The notes under the pieces were generated by a model. The model made no database searches and was not told the DNA's origin. It worked only from the letters and a program-made list of their open reading frames with translations. This document shows, piece by piece, positions 37,384-45,949 of a stretch of DNA of 64,000 bases. The stretch lies in NCBI GenBank assembly GCA_037442205.1, contig JBBIQS010000004.1, positions 62,001-126,000 on the forward strand. Direction: 5' to 3'. The position numbers were made by a program, and so were the translations under genes. Position 1 is the first letter of the stretch. Each line of letters starts with the position of its first letter. Source of the stretch: JBBIQS01 sp037442205. GTDB lineage: Bacteria > Myxococcota > Myxococcia > Myxococcales > UBA5297.

Positions 37384-38655
37384 GTGGAAGCGACCGACGA
37401 AAAGAAGCTCTCCCTGCTCGAGCACCTCTCGGAGCTGCGCACGCGCCTGTGGAGGGTGGTGCTGGCGGTGCTGGCGCTGGGAATTCTCTCGCTGTCGTAT
37501 GCGCGCGAGATCTTCGCCATCCTGATGAAGCCGGTGCTGGCGGCGCTGCCCGAGGAAGGGCGGGCGCTCGTCTACACCTCGGGGATCGAGGAGATCAACG
37601 TCCTGCTGAAGGTGGGGCTCTACGCCGGGATTTTCCTGGCGGCGCCGGTGGCGCTCTACCAGCTCTGGCAATTCGTGGCGCCAGGGCTGCTGAGCAAAGA
37701 ACGGCGGATGGTGGGGCCGTTCGTCACCGCCGGGACGCTGTTCTTCGTCGGCGGGGCGCTGTTTTGCTACTTCGCCATCCTGCCGTCGATGTTCAAGTTT
37801 CTGCTGAACGAGGGCGACACCGCCGACATCCGCGAGCGCATCTCGGCATCGAAGGGCCGGGCGGACAGCGCGGCGCGGCTGATGATGCTGGGCGAGGCCG
37901 GCAAGGCGGTGGAGCTGGCGCGGGCGGCGGACGATTCGCTGTCGGCGAATGGCGAAGGCAAGGTCGCCGATCCGGCGGTGATGAGCGACAGCGCCTTGGA
38001 GGTTCGCGAGCGGCTGACGCGCTTCGGCCGGCTGCTGGACGCGGCGGTTGCGCAGCCGGTGTCGACGAATGAGGGCCGCAAGGAATTGTCGAAGGCAGTG
38101 CTGCTGCACGAGGAGGCCACGCGGCAGCTCGAGCAGGGGCAGACCCCGACGGCGGCGGTGAAGTTGGAGGACGCCAAGGACGCGCTGCGGGCGGCGCTGC
38201 CGGGCAAGGAGCTGGCGTTCGACGCGGTGTGGAAGGCGCACCGGCACCTGGCGGCGGCGCAGGGCAAGCTGGGTCAGGAGGAGTGGACCCGGCCGATGCT
38301 CTCGATGAAGGAGCAGCTGTCGCTGGTGCTGCTCTTGGAGGTGGCCTTCGGGCTGATCTTCGAGCTTCCGCTGATCATGTCGGTGCTGGCGATGATCGGG
38401 CTGCTCAAGTTCCGGTGGGTGGCCAAGTACCAGCGGCACGCCATCCTGGCCTGCGTGGTGGTGGCGGCGATCGTCACGCCCACCGGCGACGTGATCAACC
38501 TGTCGCTGATGGCCGTGCCGATGATCGTCTGCTACGAGCTCGGCGTGGTGCTGGTGTGGATCTTCGAGCGGCGCCGCAGCGAGCGCGAGGCCCAGGAAGA
38601 GAAGGAACAGCAGCTGGCCGAGCGCGAGGATGAGGGGAGTCCGGCGGAGCCCTGA
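37384..38655 (+). CDS. tatC: TatC with a large periplasmic insertion
   Basis: 423 residues from GTG 37384, against about 250 for typical TatC. The N-terminal half is standard (LSLLEHLSELRTRLWR, QFVAPGLLSKERRM with the conserved Glu, GALFCYFAILPSMFKFL). About 150 residues (148-297) are then inserted in the second periplasmic loop: a hydrophilic, helical, Ala/Glu/Leu-rich stretch. The frame resumes with LSLVLLLEVAFGLIFELPLIMSVLAM, matching TM4 with the conserved Glu. TatC recognises twin-arginine signals. The insert is inside the frame, so this is not a frameshift. Confidence 0.94.
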   Translation: MEATDEKKLSLLEHLSELRTRLWRVVLAVLALGILSLSYAREIFAILMKPVLAALPEEGRALVYTSGIEEINVLLKVGLYAGIFLAAPVALYQLWQFVAPGLLSKERRMVGPFVTAGTLFFVGGALFCYFAILPSMFKFLLNEGDTADIRERISASKGRADSAARLMMLGEAGKAVELARAADDSLSANGEGKVADPAVMSDSALEVRERLTRFGRLLDAAVAQPVSTNEGRKELSKAVLLHEEATRQLEQGQTPTAAVKLEDAKDALRAALPGKELAFDAVWKAHRHLAAAQGKLGQEEWTRPMLSMKEQLSLVLLLEVAFGLIFELPLIMSVLAMIGLLKFRWVAKYQRHAILACVVVAAIVTPTGDVINLSLMAVPMIVCYELGVVLVWIFERRRSEREAQEEKEQQLAEREDEGSPAEP

Positions 38656-38741
38656 GTTCCGAGGCATCGACGGGGTCGCACGCTTAGCACCAGCCAATGC
38701 GGGAGAGCCGTCGCCATGACGAGGACGGCCGGGGAAAATCC

Positions 38742-39692
38742 ATGCCTCCAGAGGAGAAACCTTCCGAGGAACAAATCAAGAGCGCCTTGAGGGACATCCT
38801 CGGAGAAGACCGCGGCGCAATCATCGAGTCTGCCAAGCTCCTGTCGTATGCCAGATCAACCACGCAGGAATTGGCGGCCATGCTGGCATCCGAGCACAGG
38901 CCGGAGAACAGGCAAGGCATCCTCTATGCACTGAGCTGGCACGCAAATCTCGGCACCTGGAATCTCATGGTGGCGATACTGGCGAATCCGAACGAGGACC
39001 CCAAGGTTCGCGGCCAGGCCGCCGAGGGTCTCGCCTATATGTTTGACTACCTGCGCCCCGAGTCAGATGAATTCCGGGCGGGCACCTTGGCCCTGCTCGA
39101 TGCGCTGAGGGATCCTTCGCCCGAGATCCGGTATTGCGCGGTACACGCCCTGGGCGCCACAGCCTTTCCACCCTTGATTCCTGCCATTTCGCAGATGCTT
39201 GCGGACAAGATCCCGGCTCCGGGATGGATCGGCACCGTCGCGGACGAGGCCGGTCGCGCATTGGAGCATCTGCAGGGTAAGTATCGCCACCGGATGCAGT
39301 GCTCCGACCCCCAACCCGAGCCGACTGATTTTCAGAAGCTTGAGCACTTGGAGCAGCAGATACTAGCTGGCACCGTCACCGTGCCGCGCGAGGAGATTCA
39401 CGCCCTCGTTCGGCGGGTTGGGCTCAAAACGAACTTCGATAGTGAGATCATTGAAGCCGCACTTGTTGACCTGGAAAAGACCAAGGCTTTTGTTGCCTTG
39501 ATCCGGAAGAAATTCAAGCGGTCGTCGCGCCGCTACGGCGAAGCGCTGATCGAGGCAGATCGGCTGGCCACCGAAGGCAAACTCGAGGAAGCACGGCAGC
39601 TTATGGAGGCTCTTGCCTCCAGCGAGGAGATTCCTTTCTTTGCCGAGCTTGCCAGAGACTCGCTCAGCAATTTGATAGAGACAAATCGCTAG
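38742..39692 (+). CDS. HEAT-repeat protein in a compositionally distinct islet
   Basis: 316 residues from ATG 38742. Cytoplasmic, helical. The N-terminal 160 residues are HEAT-like (TWNLMVAILANPNEDPKVRGQAAEGLAYMF, LLDALRDPSPEIRYCAVHALGA); the C-terminal half is different and helical (AALVDLEKTKAFVALIRKKFKR). Codon use and base composition are clearly lower in GC than the flanking tatC and pilT genes, suggesting recent transfer. No enzyme motif. It may be a scaffold or immunity-type protein, and I cannot assign a function. Confidence 0.7.
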   Translation: MPPEEKPSEEQIKSALRDILGEDRGAIIESAKLLSYARSTTQELAAMLASEHRPENRQGILYALSWHANLGTWNLMVAILANPNEDPKVRGQAAEGLAYMFDYLRPESDEFRAGTLALLDALRDPSPEIRYCAVHALGATAFPPLIPAISQMLADKIPAPGWIGTVADEAGRALEHLQGKYRHRMQCSDPQPEPTDFQKLEHLEQQILAGTVTVPREEIHALVRRVGLKTNFDSEIIEAALVDLEKTKAFVALIRKKFKRSSRRYGEALIEADRLATEGKLEEARQLMEALASSEEIPFFAELARDSLSNLIETNR

Positions 39693-39726
39693 CTAAATCT
39701 GACAGTTTGAGCCGAAGATAGACCTC

Positions 39727-39978
39727 ATGAGAATCATCAAGGAATCTTGGCTCTTGCCCATCATTATGGCATGGCTGATGGCTACCGGGCTCTATGCATA
39801 CTTGTACATCCAGGACACCATCACGTCGCCTGAGGCCGAAGGCTACGAAAAGGACTGGGAATTTCAGCTGCTGATGTTCGCCTTGTTCCGACTGCCCTTC
39901 CTTCTCCTGGCGCTTTTCGCTCTCGTCCTTGGTCGTTGGTGGTCGCGCAGGGTCCCGGACAGCCGCACCAATTCCTGA
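39727..39978 (+). CDS. Small two-helix membrane protein in the islet
   Basis: 83 residues. Two hydrophobic helices (WLLPIIMAWLMATGLYAYLYI and LLMFALFRLPFLLLALFALVLG) joined by an acidic loop (SPEAEGYEKDWE), and a short basic tail. It follows the HEAT gene by 34 nt on the same strand and shares its less GC-rich composition. No family recognised. It may pair with the HEAT protein. Confidence 0.55.
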   Translation: MRIIKESWLLPIIMAWLMATGLYAYLYIQDTITSPEAEGYEKDWEFQLLMFALFRLPFLLLALFALVLGRWWSRRVPDSRTNS

Positions 39979-40167
39979 ACCTGCGTACGGACTCGGTGCT
40001 CCTGGTCGACCGTGGAGCTGTTGCCAGCTAGAGAAGGGCCCGCCCGCCATCCCGTACAGCGGCCCTCCTCCCCTTGGCCCCATCCCACCCCGCTGGGCTA
40101 TGCTTCCCCATGCGCCGCCCTCTCGAACACCAGCGGCCAAGCGAGCGAGCCAATGCCCGGAGAGACG

Positions 40168-41496
40168 ATGGAGCTGAACGAGATTCTGCAGATCGCCCTG
40201 CGCGGTGGAGCTTCGGACATCCACCTCAAGGCCGGTCTGCCGCCGATGTTCCGCGTCGACGGCTCGCTGGTCCCGCTCAAGGACGCCAAGCGCCTTCCGC
40301 CCGAGGAGATCGCTCGGATGGCCTTCGGCATCATGAACGACTACCAGAAGGAGAAGTTCAAGCAGACCAACGAGATCGACCTCGCCTACGGCGTCCCCGG
40401 GCTGGGCCGCTTCCGCGTCAACGTCTTCCAGCAGCGCGGCACCATCGGCGTGGTCCTGCGCGTCATCCCCTTCAAGATCCTCACCATCGAGCAGCTGATG
40501 CTCCCCAAGGTGCTGGAGAAGATCTCCCTCTCCGAGCGCGGGCTGATCCTGGTCACCGGCACCACCGGCTCCGGCAAGTCGACCACGCTGGCCGCGATGA
40601 TCGACCACGTCAACGCCAACGACACCTGCCACATCATGACCATCGAGGACCCGATCGAGTTCCTCATCCGCGACAAACGCTCGCTGGTCAATCAGCGCGA
40701 GGTGGGCGTCGACACCGTCTCCTTCGGCGCGGCCCTCAAGAGCGCCCTGCGCCAGGATCCCGACGTCATCCTGGTCGGCGAAATGCGAGATCTGGAAACG
40801 ATCGAAACCGCTCTCACCGCCGCCGAGACCGGCCACCTGGTGATGAGCACCCTCCACACCCTCGACGCCACCGAGACCATCAACCGCATCATCTCGGTCT
40901 TCCCGCCCTACCAGCAGAAACAGGTCCGCATGCAGCTGGGCGCGGTGCTGAAGGCGGTGGTCAGCCAGCGCCTGGTCCCGCGCGCCGACGGCCGCGGCCG
41001 CGTCGCCGCCGTCGAGGTGCTGATCGCCACCACCCGCGTCCGCGAGATGATCGAGGACAAGGACCGCACCAAGGAGATCGGCGACGCCATCTCCCAGGGC
41101 CACACCACCTACGGGATGCAGACCTTCGACCAGTCGCTGATGTTCCACCTGCAGAATCAGGTCATCACCTACGACGAGGCGCTGCGCCAGGCCAGCAACC
41201 CCGACGACTTCGCCCTGCGCGTCAGCGGCATCAGCGCCACCAGCGACTCGAAGTGGGACGACTTCGAGAAGAAGCCCTCCCACGGCGCCCCCGCTCCCGC
41301 CCAGGCCGCTCCCCGGCCTCCGGCGCCCGCCCCGGCCCCCGCCGCTCCGCGCATGCCCACCGCCAACCCCGGCGCCAGGCCCGCGGCCGCCCCGGCCGCA
41401 CGCCCGGCGGCCCCCTCGCCGATCGCACCGGCTCAGCCCGGCGCCGCCGCTCCGGCCGATCCCAACGATCCGGGGTTCGAGATCGAGCGGTTCTAG
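40168..41496 (+). CDS. pilT: PilT, type IV pilus retraction ATPase
   Basis: 442 residues from ATG 40168, chosen because CCCGGAGAGACG precedes it. PAS-like N-terminal domain (GGASDIHLKAGLPPMFRVDG), Walker A GTTGSGKST, Asp box TIEDPIEFL, Walker B DVILVGEMRD, and His box STLHTLDA. The usual C-terminal AIRNLIRE motif is RVREMIEDKD here. After residue about 355 there is a Pro/Ala-rich low-complexity tail of about 90 residues not found in ordinary PilT. It depolymerises pili for twitching (S) motility, and MglA regulates this in Myxococcus. Confidence 0.93.
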   Translation: MELNEILQIALRGGASDIHLKAGLPPMFRVDGSLVPLKDAKRLPPEEIARMAFGIMNDYQKEKFKQTNEIDLAYGVPGLGRFRVNVFQQRGTIGVVLRVIPFKILTIEQLMLPKVLEKISLSERGLILVTGTTGSGKSTTLAAMIDHVNANDTCHIMTIEDPIEFLIRDKRSLVNQREVGVDTVSFGAALKSALRQDPDVILVGEMRDLETIETALTAAETGHLVMSTLHTLDATETINRIISVFPPYQQKQVRMQLGAVLKAVVSQRLVPRADGRGRVAAVEVLIATTRVREMIEDKDRTKEIGDAISQGHTTYGMQTFDQSLMFHLQNQVITYDEALRQASNPDDFALRVSGISATSDSKWDDFEKKPSHGAPAPAQAAPRPPAPAPAPAAPRMPTANPGARPAAAPAARPAAPSPIAPAQPGAAAPADPNDPGFEIERF

Positions 41497-41537
41497 TGTG
41501 GTGTCCGAGAAGTTCTTTGGCGACTACCCCGTTCGCC

Positions 41538-41618
41538 CCGAGTCCTTCGACTGGCTCAGGACGGGCGAAGTCGAGGGGCCTTCGACTCCGCCTGCCCTGA
41601 GCTTGCCGAAGGGCTCGG
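41538..41618. repeat. REP-like palindromic element between pilT and recX
   Basis: Two 29-nt arms (41538-41566 and 41590-41618) form a long imperfect inverted repeat, and the 23 nt between them contain an inner hairpin (GTCGA/TCGAC). The arm core (CCTTCGAC-n-GCTCAGGAC) is a palindromic repeat that I know from many unrelated bacteria. It lies between the pilT stop and the recX start. It is noncoding by character, though one reading frame stays open. Confidence 0.65.
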
Positions 41619-41668
41619 GCCGACCGGAGGCTGAACAAGGTCAATCGCTGGCCGCGCCCGAGGACCCG

Positions 41669-42148
41669 ATGGCCGAGCACGACGTCGAGGCCGCCAAACG
41701 GCTGGCGATGCAGATGCTGTCCCGCCGCGCCCGCAGCGAGGCCGAGGTGCGCGCCAGGCTCGCCCGCAGCGGCTTCTCCGAGGGCGACGTCGACGCCGCC
41801 ATCGCCCGCCTCAGGGAGCTGCGCTTCCTCGACGACGCCGCCTTCGCCCGCAACCGCGCCGAGAAGCTCCTCGTCGCCGGGCGGCTGGGCCCCAAGGGTG
41901 TCGCCCGCAAGCTGATCGGCCAGGGAATCTCCTCGGAACAAGCCGACCAGGCAATCCACGAGGCGCAAGGCGACTCGAAGGAGATCGAGCTGGCCGAGCG
42001 CTTCCTCAAGAAGCTCAAGCCTCCGGTCGATCGGGCTTCGCCTATGGAGGCCCGCGCCCGCGCCGCCCGCTCGCTCCTTTCGCGGGGCTTCTCCGAGGAG
42101 ATCGTCCGCCAGATCCTCGGCCTGCAAGACGGCCATTCCGCCGAGTGA
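41669..42148 (+). CDS. recX: Regulatory protein RecX
   Basis: 159 residues from ATG 41669; the open frame upstream is the palindromic repeat, not protein. Three-helix RecX repeats: AMQMLSRRARSEAEVRARLARSGFSEGDVDAAIARLRELRFLDDAAFA is diagnostic, followed by GPKGVARKLIGQGIS and LLSRGFSEEIVRQIL. It caps RecA filaments and modulates recombination. recA is not adjacent. No ribosome site is obvious. Confidence 0.92.
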   Translation: MAEHDVEAAKRLAMQMLSRRARSEAEVRARLARSGFSEGDVDAAIARLRELRFLDDAAFARNRAEKLLVAGRLGPKGVARKLIGQGISSEQADQAIHEAQGDSKEIELAERFLKKLKPPVDRASPMEARARAARSLLSRGFSEEIVRQILGLQDGHSAE

Positions 42149-42167
42149 GGGCGCCCAGCGCCGTCGT

Positions 42168-42196
42168 TTGACCGTCCGCCCCTCGCGAAGTAGCTT
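42168..42196 (+). promoter_or_regulatory. Promoter of bamD
   Basis: TTGACC (42168-42173), exactly 17 bp, TAGCTT (42191-42196). The ATG at 42206 is 9 nt downstream, so the transcript begins within about 3 nt of it. This is one of several such leaderless-type promoters in the window. Confidence 0.55.
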
Positions 42197-42205
42197 CCCA
42201 GCGCC

Positions 42206-42979
42206 ATGAACCGCCCACTGCTCGCCGCGCTGCTCTTCGCCCTCGCTTCCTGCGCCCACGTCGAATCGGCGCCCGGCGACGTCACCTACGGCGCCGACGC
42301 CAAGGCCGACTACGAGCTGGGCCAGGAGGCCCTCAAGTCCGGCCGCCACCTCGATGCCATCAAGTACTTCGAGCACGTCCGCTCCAAGTACCCCTACTCC
42401 ACCCTGGCCGCCGACGCCGACCTGGCCATCGGCGACACCGACTTCGACCGCGAGAAGTACCTGGAGGCCATCGAGGACTACCGCAACTTCCTCAAGCTCC
42501 ACCCCAACCACCCCAAGGCCGACTACGCCCAGTTCCGCATCGCCCTGTCCCACTACAAGGACATCCCCTCGGACTTCATCATCTTCCCCCGCTCCACCGA
42601 GAAGGATCAGGCCGCGGTCCGCGACGCCCGCACCTCTTACGAGGAGTTCCTCAAGCTCTACCCCGACTCCTCCTACGCCCCCGAGGCCAAGACCCAGCTC
42701 GCCGACGTCAAAAAGCGCCTGGCCGAGCATGAGTTCTACGTCGCCGACTTCTACTTCCGCCGCCACCACTTCCAGGCCGCAATCTCCCGGCTCAACGTGC
42801 TGCTCGAGCGCTATCCCGGCTCGCCCCTCGAGGGCGAAGCCCTGCTCAAGCTCGGAGAGGCCTACGCCAAGCTGGGCGAGAAGGAGAAGGCGCGCGAGGC
42901 GCTGCAGCGGCTGATCAAAGAGCTGCCCAACGACTCGCACCGCTCGGCGGCGGAGAGGCTGCTCAAGGAAGTCTCGTGA
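42206..42979 (+). CDS. bamD: BamD, outer-membrane assembly lipoprotein
   Basis: 257 residues. Lipobox ALASC with Cys16. Five TPR-like repeats follow (YELGQEALKSGRHLDAIKYFEHVRSKYPYSTLAADADLAIGD and others), with the BamD signature FLKLHPNHPKADYAQFRIALSHY and VADFYFRRHHFQAAISRLNVLLERYPGS. It is the essential scaffold of the BAM complex that folds outer-membrane barrels such as those encoded elsewhere here. It overlaps the next gene by 4 nt (GTGA). Confidence 0.93.
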   Translation: MNRPLLAALLFALASCAHVESAPGDVTYGADAKADYELGQEALKSGRHLDAIKYFEHVRSKYPYSTLAADADLAIGDTDFDREKYLEAIEDYRNFLKLHPNHPKADYAQFRIALSHYKDIPSDFIIFPRSTEKDQAAVRDARTSYEEFLKLYPDSSYAPEAKTQLADVKKRLAEHEFYVADFYFRRHHFQAAISRLNVLLERYPGSPLEGEALLKLGEAYAKLGEKEKAREALQRLIKELPNDSHRSAAERLLKEVS

Positions 42980-43611
42980 CCTTGCGCGCCGCCCTCCTCG
43001 CGGCGCTGCTGCTGGCCGGCTGCTCCTGCCGCGGGCTGGCCGGCCCCGAGCCGGCGGTCGCCGATTCGCTCGCCTCTCTCCAGGGCTCGAGCTTCGCCCT
43101 CGACCAGGGCTGCGGCTCGGTCGAGATCCAGTCCGCGCGCTTCGAGCACCTGCTGGTCAAGCCCGAGGGCGACGGCCTGACCGCGGTGGTCTCCGCCGAC
43201 GTCTCGGCGCGCTGGGAGGGAGCTTCGCTCAGCTATCTCGGGCTGGAGCGAATCCCCATCTCCCGAGAGCTCAAGCTGCCGGCGGCGCCATTTCCGGCGC
43301 TGGGGCAACTGCTGACGCTGCTCTGCCAGCGGGAGCGGGCCCGGCAGACCGGCGACGCCTCGGCGCTGTCGGCGATGCTTGCCGAAAGCTACGCCGAGCC
43401 GCGCGAGCCCGCGCCGGAGGCCCTCGCCCGCCTGGCCAAATCGCCCCCGCCGGCGCGCCGGCGGCTGGAGGCGGCGATCCGCGTCGAGCGCGACCGGGCC
43501 GAGGTGCTGGAGCAGTTCGCCGCTCCCGAGGTCGGGGGCAAGGGCTACTCGCTGCGCTCGACCCTGCTGCGCCAGGGGGCCGGGTTCCGCATCGCCTCGG
43601 GACTGTTGTAG
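42976..43611 (+). CDS. Uncharacterised lipoprotein downstream of bamD
   Basis: 211 residues from GTG 42976, coupled to bamD. Lipobox LLAGC with Cys15. The rest shows a beta-rich N-terminal half (SVEIQSARFEHLLV, LTAVVSADVSARWEG) and an Arg-rich helical C-terminal half. I do not recognise a family. Its operon position hints at envelope biogenesis, but that is inference only. Confidence 0.68.
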   Translation: MTLRAALLAALLLAGCSCRGLAGPEPAVADSLASLQGSSFALDQGCGSVEIQSARFEHLLVKPEGDGLTAVVSADVSARWEGASLSYLGLERIPISRELKLPAAPFPALGQLLTLLCQRERARQTGDASALSAMLAESYAEPREPAPEALARLAKSPPPARRRLEAAIRVERDRAEVLEQFAAPEVGGKGYSLRSTLLRQGAGFRIASGLL

Positions 43612-43683
43612 GCTTTGGAATTCGCTCCCGGCGCGGCGCCTCGACGGCGCGCGACCCCCGGGAAAGCCACCGCGAGGCGTCGC

Positions 43684-44400
43684 ATGGATGAGGTCGTCCG
43701 AGAGCTGTTGACCCTGGGCCGCAGCTACTTCCAGCGCAAGCAGTACCAACGCGCCGAGAAGTACCTGTCGCAGCTGGTCGAGCAGAACCAGTCGTTCGCC
43801 GACGTCTACAACATGCTCGGCGTCATCTACCACGACCAGGGGCAGTTCGCCCGGGCCCAGAAGGCCTTCGAGGCCGCCCTGCGCCTCAACCCGGCCTACA
43901 CCGAGGCCGCCCTCAACCTGGCCATCATCTACAACGACATGGGCCGCTACCGGGAGGCGCGCGAGGTCTACCAGGCCGCCCTCTCCCGCGGCCAGGCCAC
44001 TCCGGGCGAGCTGGACCGCTTCGTCAAGGGCAAGATCGCCAACATGTACGCGGAGATCGGCGACGTCTACCTCTCCAGCGGCCGGATCGACGAGGCCATC
44101 GCCGAGTACCAGCGGGCGCTGGCGCTGGGGCCGTCGTTCGTCGACATCCGCTGCAAGCTGGGGGCGGCGCTGCGCGACAAGGGCAACAAGGAAGGGGCGC
44201 TGGCCGAGTACCTCAGGGCGGTCCAGGAGTCCCCCAGCTACCTTCCCGGCCGCATCCAGCTCGGAGTGGTGCTCTACAGCCTGGGCCGGGCGCCGGAGGC
44301 GGTGCAGGAGTGGGAAGAGGCGCTGCGGCGCAGCCCGGGCAACAAGAGCGCCGAGATGTACCTGGCGCTGGTGCGCGAGCCGCAAAAGACGGGCGCCTGA
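43684..44400 (+). CDS. TPR-repeat protein
   Basis: 238 residues from ATG 43684. Six to seven tetratricopeptide repeats fill the protein (YFQRKQYQRAEKYLSQLVEQN, YNMLGVIYHDQGQFARAQKAFEAALRLNP, IGDVYLSSGRIDEAIAEYQRALALGP). No signal peptide, so it is a cytoplasmic scaffold. Third in a run of same-strand genes from bamD and upstream of an FHA protein; no partner can be named. Confidence 0.85.
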   Translation: MDEVVRELLTLGRSYFQRKQYQRAEKYLSQLVEQNQSFADVYNMLGVIYHDQGQFARAQKAFEAALRLNPAYTEAALNLAIIYNDMGRYREAREVYQAALSRGQATPGELDRFVKGKIANMYAEIGDVYLSSGRIDEAIAEYQRALALGPSFVDIRCKLGAALRDKGNKEGALAEYLRAVQESPSYLPGRIQLGVVLYSLGRAPEAVQEWEEALRRSPGNKSAEMYLALVREPQKTGA

Positions 44401-44497
44401 CGCACGACGCCGCAGGCGGTACTTGGAGCCCGTCGCCGGGCGAAGCTAGGATGGCTGGCAGGTTGACGAATCGGCTGACACCAAGAGGTTGAACGGG

Positions 44498-45415
44498 ATG
44501 TACGCGCTCAAGTTCATTTCCGGGAAGTACCAGGGCGGCGAATTTCCCCTCAAGCCCAACAAGCAGGTGGTGATCGGCCGCTCCTCCGACCTGGACATGG
44601 TCCTGGTCGAGGACATGGTCAGCCGCAAGCACGCCAAGATCACCTCGGCCGACGGCAAGATCCTGATCGAGGATCTGGGCTCGACCAACGGCACCTTCGT
44701 CAACGGCGAGAAGGTCAAGCAGTCGCGCCTCAAGGAGGGCGACCGCATCCTGATCGGCACCTCGATCCTCAAGCTGATCGCCCAGGGCAGCGCCGCCGCC
44801 GCGCTGGACGACGCCGCCGTCAAGCGCCAGCTGGAAGAGGCCGCCGCCGCCACCGCCGCCCGCCAGACCCGCTCCTCGTCGATGACCGGCAAGATCGAGG
44901 AAGTGCCGCTGCCCGACCTGCTGCAGCTGTTCGGGACCTCGAAGAAGAACGGCGTCCTGTCGATCAAGGCCGACCGCGAGGCCAAGATCTTCCTGCGCCA
45001 GGGCAAGGTCTACTACGCGGTCATCGACAACAACCACGACATCGGCCCGCTCAAGACCTTCTACCGGGTGGTCCGCTGGGAGAAGGGCGACTTCGAGCTG
45101 CTGCCGCCCGACAGCCAGAGCTTCATGGTGGAGATGGACGAGTCGACCGAGGCGCTGCTGATGGAGGGGCTGCGCCAGCTCGACGAGCTGCGGCGCATCG
45201 AGGGCACCCTGCCCGCCCCCGAGGCGCCGCTGACGCTGGCCCTGCCCCTCACCGCCCCGCTGCGCGAGCTCTCTCACGAGCAGCTCGACCTGCTGCAGCT
45301 GTGCCACAACCTGGGCGCCATGCAGAACGTGTTGGACAAGGCCAGCGGCACCGATCTCGAGACCGCCACTGCCTTGCTGGAGCTGATCAAGAAGGGATAC
45401 CTGCGCGCCGGCTGA
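44498..45415 (+). CDS. FHA-DUF4388 (PATAN-like) protein
   Basis: 305 residues from ATG 44498, with AGAGG 9 nt upstream; a TTG three codons earlier is possible. FHA domain at about 1-95 (VIGRSSDLDMVLVEDMVSRKHAKI, LGSTNGTFVNG). After an Ala-rich coiled-coil linker, a DUF4388-type domain at about 130-240 (LPDLLQLFGTSKKNGVLSIKADREAKIFLRQGKVYYAVID), then a helical C-terminus. DUF4388 proteins are abundant in myxobacteria and occur with gliding and signalling proteins. FHA reads phosphothreonine made by Ser/Thr kinases such as that at 16723. Confidence 0.9.
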   Translation: MYALKFISGKYQGGEFPLKPNKQVVIGRSSDLDMVLVEDMVSRKHAKITSADGKILIEDLGSTNGTFVNGEKVKQSRLKEGDRILIGTSILKLIAQGSAAAALDDAAVKRQLEEAAAATAARQTRSSSMTGKIEEVPLPDLLQLFGTSKKNGVLSIKADREAKIFLRQGKVYYAVIDNNHDIGPLKTFYRVVRWEKGDFELLPPDSQSFMVEMDESTEALLMEGLRQLDELRRIEGTLPAPEAPLTLALPLTAPLRELSHEQLDLLQLCHNLGAMQNVLDKASGTDLETATALLELIKKGYLRAG

Positions 45416-45426
45416 TTCGGCTCAAC

Positions 45427-45456
45427 CGGCCGCCAGGGCGCGGCCGCGCGGGTTTT
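45427..45456 (+). terminator. Terminator after the FHA-DUF4388 gene
   Basis: CGGCCGC (45427-45433) pairs with GCGGCCG (45440-45446) around a 6-nt loop, followed by CGCGGGTTTT. It lies 11 nt after the FHA gene stop and before the next gene's ribosome site (GAGGGG). The U-run is short and set back. Confidence 0.35.
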
Positions 45457-45472
45457 CAGAGGGGAAAAACAA

Positions 45473-45937
45473 ATGCTGGACCATCTCGCCGCGTTTGCGG
45501 CCCTGCTGTCGCTGGCGCTGACCGGCTGCGGCAGGGCGCCCTGCCAGAGCTGTCCCAAGGTCGGCGGGTACTATTACCTGACCGCCCAGGCCACCTCGCC
45601 CTCCAATTCCGGCAGCAATACCGCCGGCAATACCGCCGGCGACCAGTGCGCCAAAGTCTATTTCCGCGGCACCGCCACCTCGTTCGCGTTGACCCAGACC
45701 GGCTCCAAGCTCGAAGGCGGCGGGTTCACCGGGACGATCTGGGACGACCAGACCCTCACCCTCTCCGGGACCGCCTCCGATCCGCAGTTCGGCCAGATCT
45801 CGATGGCGTTCTCGCTCGGCATCTTCGGGAGCGAGGGCGCCTACGAGCTCAAGGGGTCGCTCAGCGCCACCACCTCCCAGCCGTCCTGCATCCTCAGCAC
45901 CTCGGCGACCATGAAGCAGCAGGGCGTGGGTTTCTGA
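45473..45937 (+). CDS. Small lipoprotein
   Basis: 154 residues, ribosome site GAGGGG. Lipobox ALTGC with Cys19, followed by CSC-like Cys pairs (RAPCQSCPK). The rest is a compact beta-rich domain resembling small lipocalin-like or META-type domains (KVYFRGTATSFALTQTGSKLEGGGFTGTIWDDQTLTLSG). A short tandem repeat is visible near residue 45 (SNTAGNTAG; DNA repeat CAATACCGCCGG twice). No function assigned. Confidence 0.68.
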   Translation: MLDHLAAFAALLSLALTGCGRAPCQSCPKVGGYYYLTAQATSPSNSGSNTAGNTAGDQCAKVYFRGTATSFALTQTGSKLEGGGFTGTIWDDQTLTLSGTASDPQFGQISMAFSLGIFGSEGAYELKGSLSATTSQPSCILSTSATMKQQGVGF

Positions 45938-45949
45938 GCGCGGCTCGCC

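Noticed and set aside
36703..38697. Minus-strand frame extending the SPFH gene to 1199 codons
   Set aside because: The part above 36702 is antisense to tatA and tatC; the SPFH start at 36702 has a good ribosome site and fits the family.
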